From: Anseranas semipalmata
Lineage: Eukaryota; Chordata; Aves; Anseriformes; Anseranatidae
Assembly: GCA_013399115.1 (NCBI GenBank)
Contig: VXAA01003938.1
Coordinates: 547,776-611,775 of the forward strand
DNA: 64,000 nucleotides
Reading direction: 5' to 3'
Part shown: positions 12,101-24,100 of the stretch, piece after piece
Numbering within the stretch: the first letter of the stretch is position 1
Layout: the number at the start of each line of letters is the position of its first letter
Program-made: the position numbers and the translations under genes
The notes under the pieces: model-generated
The model's database searches: none
What the model was told of the DNA's origin: nothing
What the model saw: the letters and a program-made list of their open reading frames with translations, nothing else

Positions 12101-15100
12101 GGAAGCTTTGCAATAGCTTTAATGCACATCAAGTCAAGCCCCTTAAATTTATGGGCACACACAAGGCTGAGATACAGGACAACTTCTGACAGCTTAACGT
12201 GCTTGTCTGTTGAGAATGGGCTACCATCTTGTGAATGTTCTTATCCACGGTGAATACAAAATTATTCAACTCACCTTGAGCTAAACTACAATGAAAGAAC
12301 TTATTTAAATTTAACTTAAATCAAATTTCCTTGCAAATGCAGAAATGTAGGAGTACAATCACAGGCAGTGATCATGACTCAGATGATCACAGAATAACAA
12401 AATCACTCAGGTGACTTTGGCAGGTCTCTAGTCCAACCTCCTGGCTCAAGGCAAGGTCAGCTGTGGGCTCAGAGCACGTTGCTCAAGAATTTACCCATAC
12501 TAGCCTTGAAAACCTCCAAGGATGGAGACTGTATAAGTTTGCTAGACAACCTGTTTCACTGCTGAACTGTCCTAGGTATGAAGAAAGTTTCTCCATATAT
12601 CCAGTCTGAACCTATCTTTTTTCAATTTATGAACTTTGAGCCTGATGATCCAGCCAGTTTTTCATTCATTAGAAGTCCACCCAGACAGACTGTAACATCC
12701 CAAATTGGATACAAAGATGCTGTGGGATACCTTGTCAAAAACCCTGCAAAAGTCAGGGTGGACTGCAATCCACTGCTTTCCCCTTAGGAAAGGAGTTAGT
12801 CATTTCATCAGAGGCAATCAGGTTGGTCAAGCATGATTTACTCCTGGTAAATCCATATTGGCAACTCCTAATCACCTTCTCCCTCATTTGCCCAGAAAAC
12901 AAGCCCCCAAGATATGTCAATCCATCCCAGGGAACGTGATAAAGGTGGGTTCCTCTGATCTGGACCTGCCAGTTTTCAGCCAGCCCGTTGCCTGTTCCAC
13001 AGACAAGCTCCATACATTCAGACTTCATGTAAGAAGCAGGTAAAAGCTTGCCTCATTTTCCCTGCCAAAAGAGCCTGTGCACCCATCCATCACCGGACCC
13101 CAGCTGTATGTACTGTCCCATGGGTCCCAGTTATCCCAGCGATGTCATGGCCCTGTGTCAGCACATGGAGCTCCATCTCCTCCTGTTTGTTTCCCAGGTA
13201 CATTTGTGTATGGGCACCTGAGATGTGTCTCCATCTATTCTGCTTTATTCTTACCAAGGGCTCTCTTGCTCTTGCCATCCCGATCCATTTTCTCACCAGC
13301 CTGACATCTGTTTCCTCACTAATCTGCAAGCTGACTCCACCCTCCCTACTCATCATTAGTTTAAAGACCACCACTCCAGGCTGGCAAGTTCTTGTTTTTT
13401 TTTTTTTTTTCCCACTAGTGATGCGGAAGTATATATTTGCCATATGCTACACTGCTGGTGAATATTGTAGCAGTTTATGCTTGCGACTGGTTTATCATTA
13501 GAAATGATAGAGAGCAGGTGTCACCTTTTCACTCAGATCAAGCCTAAACTTTATATCTTATTTTGTGCTATGCAAGAAACCAGTGCTGAGTTTGTCAGCC
13601 ACAGCAAATTGTAATTACTTTTAAAGTACACTAATATAGAAAATCATACCATGACAGTAAATTTAGGAGTGCATCGGTAATAACAAATATACCATTGACA
13701 ACTGGTTTGAAAAATTATCTGGCTTTAAAATTATAGGAACAACAATGAAGAAAAATTAGAACAGCAAACATAAGACCTTGCAAACAAAGCACTTCAAACG
13801 CAGCCCTATGCATCTAAGATTAGTTTGTCTGACTTATCCCACATGATAGAAATGTTTTCAGGAGTGAAGATTAATTGTATTATGGTGCTCTTGACATCCT
13901 ATTTTTCCGACCCATTTGCCAGAGAGATGCTTTTAACTTTTTCATTACAAAGCTTTTACTATTATAACTTTCACCTGCTGAGTTTAGACAACTAGCGATA
14001 ATGTGAAAATGCTTTTCTCACTGAAACTATCTCTTTATATTGTTCTCCTTATATTTGAACACATCTATTTTATGGGAATGTACATATGCAAAATACGGAT
14101 GACTAATATGAAAGTTACTTCATGCTTATTTCTAAAACTATGATCAGGTTGCTTCATTTTCTAAAGCTGGATTTATGTGTAGGTTACTGATGACTTAACA
14201 CAGATGTTTTATGTGATGTGAAGGTGGCTGTTTTGCAAAGGAAAGGTAATTGTCATTTTGCACATCTTATGATAGGGAATTGCAACAAGCCAATGGTTGG
14301 CTGAACGAAAGCATTGCCTACCCACCAGCACTGCTAAAGTCATTGTAGGAGGGGATACTTCATGTTTACTTGAGACTGAGAACTTATCAAAGCCCTTTCA
14401 ATAGTTCTTTAACACAAATATAATTCCAGCAATCACCTCTCAGTTGATACATTTCTAAAAAACAAACAAACAAACAAACAAACAAAAAGCTAGAAAGGAA
14501 AATTAAAAGGTAATTCACTTCCCTTCTGGGACGTGCAGCATTGTTTTGAGAATGTCTTTGTCGAAATAAAAGGAATTAATTGGGGGAAAACCAAAAAAAC
14601 ATAAATGTTTTATGAGAGTGAATGGGTTTTCAGCAAGGGTCTGGATTTGAAACACAGTAATTTTAGGTACCTGAAAATGCAGGGCAACCCCCATATTAAC
14701 AGGAATCTCCATATGTAAATCTATGAGAAGTACTTGAAACAAACATTTTGGAGCTCTCATTCCCCAAGATTGACTCCTGATTAGGAAGATGAACACTTCC
14801 AAGAAGGGTGTCTCCTGGGGATACTGAAGGTCCTTTCTCAAGTTGGTCACTTTTTCCTGTCCATTCCCTGAAGGACTTTAGCAGGTTGGAAGGAGTGCGA
14901 CTGTGGCATACAACCCCAGGACCACAGCAGGAGGCTTGTGGCCAAAGCAGAGATGTCTCATTGTCCTTAGGATGGTTGTGGGGGAGCCTGGGTGCTGTGA
15001 TAACCAGCCAACCTGCCTTGTGTGCAGTGTGGGTTAAGCACACAGCTTCATATGTATAAGGCTGGATGTTATTCCTCACTAGAAATAATGGGATGACTCC

Positions 15101-18100
15101 TGCATAAATACTTGGGGAAAATGCTTTGGGATGAAAGGCTGTACATAATGATCAGATGTTATTAAAATGTCAGGTAGCTCCAGGCATTGAAGAACTGTCT
15201 CCCTGTGGAGCTCATATGAGATATGAAGTCAGAAAACTTTTGTGATTTGCTGAGTGGGTGGCCAAATGGGTTTTATCATTGTGTCTCAGAGTTCTCTCTT
15301 CTCCTCCCTCAGACAACTGGTATTCACTCCAATAAAAAGCCAAGTTACGATGCCACTCTGACACTTTCAATCAGGGACAAGGGAGGTGGTGTGATTTCTT
15401 GCTGCACATTAACAAAAGGGTTATTTGTGAAAGCCCAGATCTGCTTCAGGTAGCACAGTCCATGTCAGAATATACTGGTCTGCTGCAGCAGTTTGCTCCC
15501 CATAGGGTTAGATCATGTCTGAAACTGTAGAGACTGTGATTCTGCCAGCAGAGAGATCGGCACTGTGCTAATGAAACTGAATTGCCATCCTCTAACATAT
15601 CAAATCAGGGCTGGGGCAGCAAAGGGGGAACTCAGGGGACCTTTATCTATCGGTGTGTGAGAACTTATGAAGGCTGAGCAGGATCTTGGATAACATGGTC
15701 CTAAACAGCCAGTTAAGCTCCTGTTATTTTTCAGCCCTTGCAGTATTAATTCACAAGGTGGTCATTCCTCATTCCTGCCATGGTAAGTAGGAAAGCTGCT
15801 GATCTGCAAACGGTCATAGCTGCTTGAATTTATCATACTCTACATGCCTTAAATTGAAGGAAATGAGAGGAAATTAGTGATGGAAGAGCTACAAATAAAT
15901 GCCTGGGATGGAAAAAAGTGAGCAGGGACAAGAGAGAGACATGGCTACTCCTCACCTCCTGGTCTTGGACCCATCATGACAGAAGAATGTGAATACAGGC
16001 AGCAATTAGGGTCTCTAATGCTTGGGGACAGCTGGGGGCTTCACATCTCCCTCCAGTCAGGATACTGGGTCCTTGCACCATCTAACAACATAGCACACCC
16101 ATGATGAGAAACCAAATCTCCCTCTCCTCAGGGAGCTATCTTCATCCCTGCACTGCACAGTTACTCTTGCTTGCTCTCTTCAGACAATGAATCAACTGCA
16201 TTCGTTAAATGAATTAGTTGACTGAATGCAGGCTTGGAAAGAGGAGCAGTTGTGACAGGGTGGCTGTAGAGTACAGGTAGACCTCTCACCTCTTGAGAAG
16301 AGGAAATGCAACTTTGAACCTTCTTAGATGGAGGAGAGAAACAAACTACAACTTCTGGCATCCCCTTCAGGGGATGTAGCCCCTGCGCTCTTCGGCATAG
16401 AAAGGCTGCCAACACCCTCTTCCTACCCTCCTTTAATGTGCCCAGCTGTCATTGCTTCATATTTCACAGTGCCCACTCATTCCTGTGTGCTCCAGAAATG
16501 CCTACTGCAAGGACAGAAGGTCCCAGCAGAGCTGAGGCAGCTACTCACTGACCCACCTCAGCTTGCTGAAGCTGAGGTCCACAGCGTACAAACCCCAGGC
16601 ATCTGGGAAGCTCAGACAGAAAACAAATGCACACAGTTTCCTGCCATGTACAAGCTCTTCACTAAGGTTTTCTGGCCTGTAACTTTAGGACCAAATAGCT
16701 CTTATATAAGCCATATAGAGAATATTTTTTTATCTCAAGTCTGTGTTGCAGTGTGAACAGCAAGCCTTTTGAAGAGTGGGTTAGCCAGGAGATGACCATT
16801 GCACTCAAAGAAGTGAAGCAAAAGCATCAGCAATCACTTTCTTGGGATCTTCATCAATAAAGGTGACCAACTTTTGTCCCACAGTCCTGAACCACTTGGA
16901 CAATCCAAGCAGGCCTTGCTCTCTTCTAGCTCCCCCTCCTCTGCCTGTGTTCAAGGACCCTTTTCATCTCACCTGGCTTGATGAGAGGCTGTCACATGAA
17001 CAGCATGGAGGTGCCCCATAATATGGCCGATGTATATGAACACATATACTAAAATGGGACGTTCACAGCAGGTACACTTGGGTGCTTCCATTAAGTCTGC
17101 ATAGTGAAGCACAAGAACTGAACTCTAATGAGTTTGACGGAATTAGAGACTTCTCCAAAAAGTGAAGGAGGTTAGATTTCTAAATCCTTGCCCACCTGAT
17201 TGCAAATCTGAGCCTTATTTAAGAGCTGTCTTGTCTTTGGTAAAGATCATCTGTGATTAACCCATTATATGTGAAAAGAGAAGACTAGGGTGTAGTTAGA
17301 AATAGCATCACTTCCAGCGTAGCATAAAGCGAGCAATTTAGTAAAATGGTTGAAACATTTCACCCTGGGTATACTCCTCCTCAGAGTCAAGGATTGTCTG
17401 GTAATTGCTTGAAAAGCAGATACAGGGGGGAAAATTAAAGGAAGAATCAACATCAAATGTAAGATGCTTGGCTGAACTTGAGAAATGCTCTGATAATAGC
17501 TTCAAGCATTCAAATGGAAAAATGCATCCCTACTTAATATTATTGATTCCATGTCTGGAGACAAAACCACAGAATATTGTGTCCAAGTTGCTGGAGATGC
17601 TAACTGGAGGGAGACAGATGAATGAGGTCAAAGTCATTACTTTGTTCAAGCAGTGAAACTCAAGCTGGAAAAAATGTTGGTAAAAAAATTGTGGTACGAT
17701 CACTTTTGCCCTATGAAATATATCTATTGTATCATGACCTGGTGATAATGAGGTAACTCTAACAAACTACCAGTGAAATCCTGGCTTATTAAATCTGATG
17801 GGTATTTAATTATTGGCTTCAACAGAATCAGGATTTTACCATGTAATTGCAATCTGGGCATTCAAAACGCTTCTGTGACCATGACCCATCTCTTGCTTTG
17901 GTCTGAACCTGAAGGGCTGGTACTCTTGACTACCATTTTGTAGCACTTTTACAAAAGGTAGAAGTTATTCACAGGAGCTATTCTCCATCTGAGGATGCTG
18001 GGTGGCTGTCAAGGGAGAAAGCCAAATTCCTGGAAGAAGATCACTGCATACTTCTAAAATTAGGCTTATGTTCAAAATCTCCCCTTCACCACTAAGAATA

Positions 18101-21100
18101 GAGGGACACCATGGAGGTTAACCTTCCCACCCCAAAAACAGGGATATATTCACCAAGGCTATATAAATGTATTTGTATGCTATGCATTATGTATGCTGAA
18201 CTCAGCAGTGAGCAAAAGGAAGCCTTCAGTCAAAACACAGCACTACCCTTTACAGAAGAGGCTCCACAGAAAGCCAATGAACCTTCAGAAAAAGTGGAAG
18301 AATAAATTACATTTATAGAGTGAACCACAAAACATGAGATTAGTATTTTGAATTTGCAGAACGTTCTCTACTCAAGCACACCTCCCAGGCAAGATTTTTT
18401 TTCACACAGGGACTAATCAGGTCCCAAGAGTATGGGTACATCCTGGAAGAGGATTATATCTGAAATTGTAATTGTACATTGGTCATTATTTTCTCTTCAG
18501 TTAAGACAGATATGTGAATTAAACAGCATTATATTCATCAACAAAGAGAAAATTAAAAGGGGTACAGACTGGAAGCAAGAAGCAATCTCTTCCTAACTGC
18601 AAGGCTCAAGGAAATGAATGCCTAGGTGACAGCACCTCTGGCAGCACTGGGTGCTGAAGTCTCTGTTAGCACTAGGATCTTGGGCTCCATGTACCACCTG
18701 AGCCTGGCATCTGGCCTTTCCTACAGGGTGTAGCTAGGAAACATCAACAGCTATAACAAATATTTCTGCATGTACCTGGCAAATTACTTGTGAAATACCC
18801 TTTTGATTGTTTATAGACCCTTGTGAGATGGTTTTGCTTTCTAGAAATAACTGGTGTACTGCAGTACCTGCAAGACACTAAAATTTCTGCTTTTTATCCC
18901 CCAGCTTTTTGTGTGAACTGCCATGGCAGGGAGGGTAACATTGCCATTGCTCCAGCCTCTTAATTAACTGTGCTCAATTCTCCTGGCAAAAGCAAGAGAA
19001 AAAGTCAAGATCTGTATGTTTTACAGGTAGGGCACATTTCAGGATGGATATTTTTATGTTTCCAAAGGTATCCAGCTCCTTGCTTCTCTTTCAGGATGAC
19101 ATAATTGAAACAGATAAAAAATTCCAGGCTAGGTCTAAGTATATATTTTCATCTATATCTGCTTTTGCTAGGAAAAATATTTCCAGATTTTATTTTAAGA
19201 AACAATATATTTTTAATGTAAAATATGATGCAGAACAGTGCCATCAGCAGAAAGCCCCAGGACTGCAGGAGATAATCTTTTAAGATTACAATAAGAACTT
19301 TCTTGATGTACACACAACATGCCTCAAGTTTTCTACTGTCCTTTTTAGGAGCCTGATTTTCTGCAGAGTAAGTAATCTAAATATGCCACAGTGTGGAGAT
19401 TAGATTGTGTTCCATCTATAGACATACGTTATCATTTTTCCTTACCAACACCTCCCATTATTGCTCTGCATGTAAAGGTGTTTCATTTGCTGAATTCAAC
19501 CTGTCAACTGTAACAAATATGTCCTAATCCCATTATATGCATCACAGTTCACTAACAGCCGCGTAGGAGCCACTGAGCCTTTTTCTCTTTGATCATCCCA
19601 CCGGCCAAGGGCAAGAGCCATGAAGTCTGCTGAAAATAGATGAGGAGAGACAACCTGCAAGGCACAACACCTGAGCTCTACACGTTCAATATAAAGGACA
19701 CTTGTTTAAAAGGTGCTTCAACTTCCATTTTACAAAGTTCACTACTGTAGCAAATGTTTTAACATCCATTCTTTTCCTTTAGTTCTCTATTTCCATTTGT
19801 GTTGCTGTGCCTTCTCAGATCTCTTAGTGGCATAATTGTTGAACACATGGCTGCAACTGTGACTCAGTAATTGTAGCTATCTAGTTTCTCTCTTCACTGT
19901 TAATCTAGGTATTGAATTCTTTTCTTAGCAGTCTAATATTGCTGTGAGGTCATCATAGGATGAGCTTACAGAAAAGAGGGGCAGAAAATAGAGTTTCTAT
20001 CCTGTGGAAAACTCAGGCATTTGAACAATCCTACAATTAAAAACTAGAGCAAAATATTACCTACTGAAAAATTTACCATTAACCAAAGATTCTGAAATAT
20101 TTTGTTTTACATTCTGGGAATGATCTACTGAAACGCTGTCTTTACACAATTAAAATATTTTATTTTAATGTTATTTAAACCTTTATATTATATAAAAATA
20201 AAACTTTCAGGCTCTTCTGCTTTATCCTGTTACATATGAGTCAGAATGATAAAAGTTAAAGCATTTTGGAAATTTTCCTTTAAAACATTTTGATCCTTCA
20301 GAACATTGTTTCATCCACATTTTTGGAAAGGAAGAAAGTTTCTTTTGGAAAGTTTCTAAGTCTTAAGTTTCTAAATTCCCTTAGGAAACTTGGAACCAGC
20401 TGTTGTGCAGACTAAAGTTTTTAGGTAGCAAATGTGAGCGTTTCAAGATCATCAGTGGATTAATGTTTTTATTTGGGTTTGCAAACAGAATCTTTCAAAG
20501 GGGCAATGAGATGCTGTGCAGACAGACTGCAATTGCAGATTTGTTGGAGCTATCAGACAATATTGAATGTCTCCTGTCCAAATGCTGAGAGCTATGAGGC
20601 CCTATCGACTTCACTGCGGAAACAGACCACAATGAATGAGATTCAGGGACGGATTAAAAAGAAAGGACATTTCCTTATCACAGAACAGTTCACAAAATTT
20701 GAGAGTTCCTTTCAGGTTGAAAATAAAGCTGCTTTCCTCTCTGTGCCATTAGATAACATACTGACTAAAATAGATTTAAAATATATTAGTGTTCAGACTG
20801 TTGCTGGTTCTTTTGGCTGCGTTGAAGATATCATGTATAATCAGTTTTAATTTTCTTATGTTTATAACAAAACACAAAGCTGCATGGTTTGGATTACAAA
20901 TGTAGCAGGAAAGTTTTCCTTTATTTCCTCTCCCCTTATCCAAATTGCTGTTTTGACTGCAATCATTAAGGGAATAATAGAAGCATTTTTTTGGCAGTAG
21001 GTTTTAAAAAACATGACCTTAACTAGTCTTTTAACAATTTTGGACAAAATAATGACTCAATTAATTAATGTAGTCCTTTTTGTGCAAATTAACTGTTTCC

Positions 21101-24100
21101 AAACTATACACGTACATGAATCACCTCACTCAGAACTGAAATATGGCCAAACTTGTTCAGCTGCAAGGTGGCAGCCACAGAGACAACAATATAACTTTGT
21201 AGGTTGAGTAATCCTGGACAGGACACTAAGGCAAAGCATTTCTCTTGCAGTCGTTTCCATGGTATCTTTAACACCCACATACAGCAACTAGGACATTGGT
21301 TGTTAAAGTCTCATCCAAATAAATCCTACAAAGTAAATTGCACGGAACTCAATTTATCTACCTTGAAATGAAGTTTGCTGGGGTTTGAACCTGTGGCTTC
21401 AGGAAAAAGCAGCCACTTCAAACCTGATGTGCAAATCATTCAGCCATTCTATCAGGTTTAAGACATAAACAGAAAAAGTTGAGACCATAAGCATGCATAT
21501 ATATCTCTAAATCTGTGCATATATAGCTGTACCTACATTTGCCTGAGATTCATCATGCCCATTGATTTCTGCTAATTCCTTGGCGCTTTTTAACTGCAAA
21601 GAGTAAACAAAAAACAAAACAGAACAAAACAAGCACATTACTTGAGTATTTCACACAGTTATCTTTGATTTATTTGAAGGAGCATTTTATAAAGCTTCCA
21701 ATGAGAAAAACAGATGGAGCATATAATTCTAATGAGTTTTTGCTCAAACCATTTTGGAACCAACATACTTAAGGCTTGATAGGTTGGCAAAAAAAAAAAA
21801 AAANNNNNNNNNNNNNNNNNNNNNNNNNNNNNNNNNNTAATAAGACTGGGTCATTATTTTTTAAATAATAAGATAAGAAAGTAGTTTCAAGGCATAAAAA
21901 GTGTGCAGAATTGGCTCTCAAGAATAATAAATGATTTAATTTCCCATTCTTGTTGCTATTAATTTAAACTTTACAATATTTGCAAGTTGCCACTAGCTAA
22001 ACAGTGTTTTGCTAATGATTACTTTTGAATGATATACTTTGAGCTGTTTAAGATGCCAAAGTACTACCGTAGGTTTCCTTCCTGAGGAAGCATCTAAATA
22101 ACTGACATGGCTCCTGGGTATGATGGAAAAGGATGTGAAGAGAAGAACAGCTCTTTTATTTAACCACTGGCAGGAAGAACCAAGGAGACGCTGCCAATTT
22201 CAAATATATGATCTGAACCAACACAATTTTTCCTCCCGATTTAGCTTTTTTGGGGAAATCCAGGATTACATGGGGGATTGTAAAAGTCTTTCCAGGGAGA
22301 TTTAAGGAGTGTCCTAGCTCATATCTTGAAACACAGTGAAATATGCGGTTGTTCATCCTGTGATTGAACAAACACGGCAAGGAGGAGGCACCAAACCTTT
22401 CCTGAGCCTGTAAACCATGGAGGTTTGTACACTTAGAGGAAGCACTCAGAACCATTTAATCTTTAGATACATTTCTGAAAAGTGATGTGTTTATTCTAAC
22501 CTAATTCACAGTAGATATTTGGGGAGGGGGGAGATGGGGAACAATCAATAGAACTTTCCTCTATATTCCTTGGTCTCCATCTGTTTTTGCCAAAGAAGCT
22601 GGGGTCCATTTAACAGTTGATGATACAGATGTGGCACTGAATGACAACAGTCCTAAAATCCAGGTGAATATGGATGTTATTATGTTTTGATTAGGTGTCT
22701 GACACAGAAACCTTGGCTGACTACCACCATCGGATGACTGGCTGGGTTACCTCTATCATCTTTTTCCTATGCAGCAGCAACAGCTAAACTGCCTGTGAAT
22801 CAGTTCTTGGCTTCTCAGAGTTGCCAATCTGACAATTAAGGTAATGATGGGCCATGATCTCTGTATACCTCATGATGCAGGGCTGTGCAAGCCACTAAAC
22901 TGGTCCTGAAATAGAGGGAAGGGGGCAACAATCCCTGAGAAAACAGTACAAAGGACAGCTGGGGACTGCAAACTCATTTGGTGTCCTGGTTCGATTCACT
23001 TACACTCATCTTTCAATACCCTTGAAAAGCCTGCAATTCATACTAAAAGCAGTGTGATGCATTTCCAATGAATACTACAGGTTTTCCTTCCACTAAAAAA
23101 TAACCATCCTGTGAAAACATCTCACTGTGAGGATGCTGGTAAGAACGAGACAAGAAGGCTACTTCCAGCCAAGAAAAGTTAGGTATTTCTGCATTGCTAT
23201 GTGAGACATTTCCTGATTCTGCCAATTTTTCATTATACAAATTCACCTCACGTTGGCAGTCCCGTTGAGTTCAGATGAATTACTCATCTGAATATGAGGT
23301 TAGGAGAGTGTGCTCAGGTATATAAAAATGTTCTGCACACTACTGCCATGTCCTGAGTGCTCTGGGAGTGCTGTTCATTACTTACCTTTCTCCTTTCCTT
23401 TTTCAGGTGGACAAAGTGCCATCGCCCCTCAGTGGCTGCCGGCTTCTTGGGCAATGCTCCGTATGCATTTTGCTGGTGACATACAGCTCCCCAGTCGGCC
23501 ACGTGTGTTTGGCGGGAGAATGGGCTCAGCCTCCGGCCTACATTGGTCTGCCAGGATTTCATCCCACCATTGATTCTCACCATCACCACCCTAGCACTGC
23601 TGCATTGTTGGAGGCAGTGTTAATCCAACTAATGCAGACAGGATGCTTGAGACTTTTTCTCTCTTTTATGTCCTACAATGCCCTGAAGAAGTTGTCAGAG
23701 CTCGGGCAAGAAGGTGCTAGCATCCACATCTACACTAGAACCACTGCAGCAGGAAGTGGAAGTGAACCAGTGGAGATAATGGGAGAAAACTTGTGGGTAG
23801 AAAATATGCTGCTGGATTCCAACAGGCTAAAAGGGTGAGTTCCCTTTTTCCCAATATTTTTTTTTTTTTTCATATTTAATTTATACTCTTCTCTCACATA
23901 CTAAATCATGAAATGTTGGAATTGAAACCTTGGAAAAACATATAATATTGGAAAAACAGGACTGGCCTTACCCCCGAGGCAGGCTCCATTGCATGTTGGT
24001 GGTGAGACTGATGTTACCAGCAGAGAGCATACTGAAGCTACACACTGAACTAGTGCCAGTAACAACCAAGGAACTATCTGAAAGTGAGGGAGAAGGGTTA

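Larger units (their letters stand above)
6498..21536 (-). other. ENOX1: ENOX1 intron (15.0 kb)
   Basis: This large intron holds a C-run cluster at 7797-7818 (G-quadruplex motif in the transcript), a decayed sense-oriented CR1 at 12386-13392, T16 at 13395-13410 and an (AAAC)n microsatellite at 14457-14487. Several open frames of 100-140 codons (for example 16328-16756 on the plus strand) have no recognisable domain and are read as chance. The left end has the acceptor CTTTATAG; the right end has the ambiguous donor discussed under the 57-bp exon. Apart from these I see nothing in the intron. Confidence 0.82.

Noticed and set aside
13142..13501. 119-codon plus-strand open frame
   Set aside because: It is the antisense of the decayed CR1 endonuclease piece plus a T run (its FFFFFF stretch).
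16328..16756. 142-codon plus-strand open frame
   Set aside because: No recognisable domain, no convincing splice sites at its ends, and it lies in an ENOX1 intron. Frames of this length are expected by chance in 64 kb.
22988..22997. GGTTCGATTC, resembling a tRNA B box
   Set aside because: No A box at the right distance and no cloverleaf-compatible arms around it.
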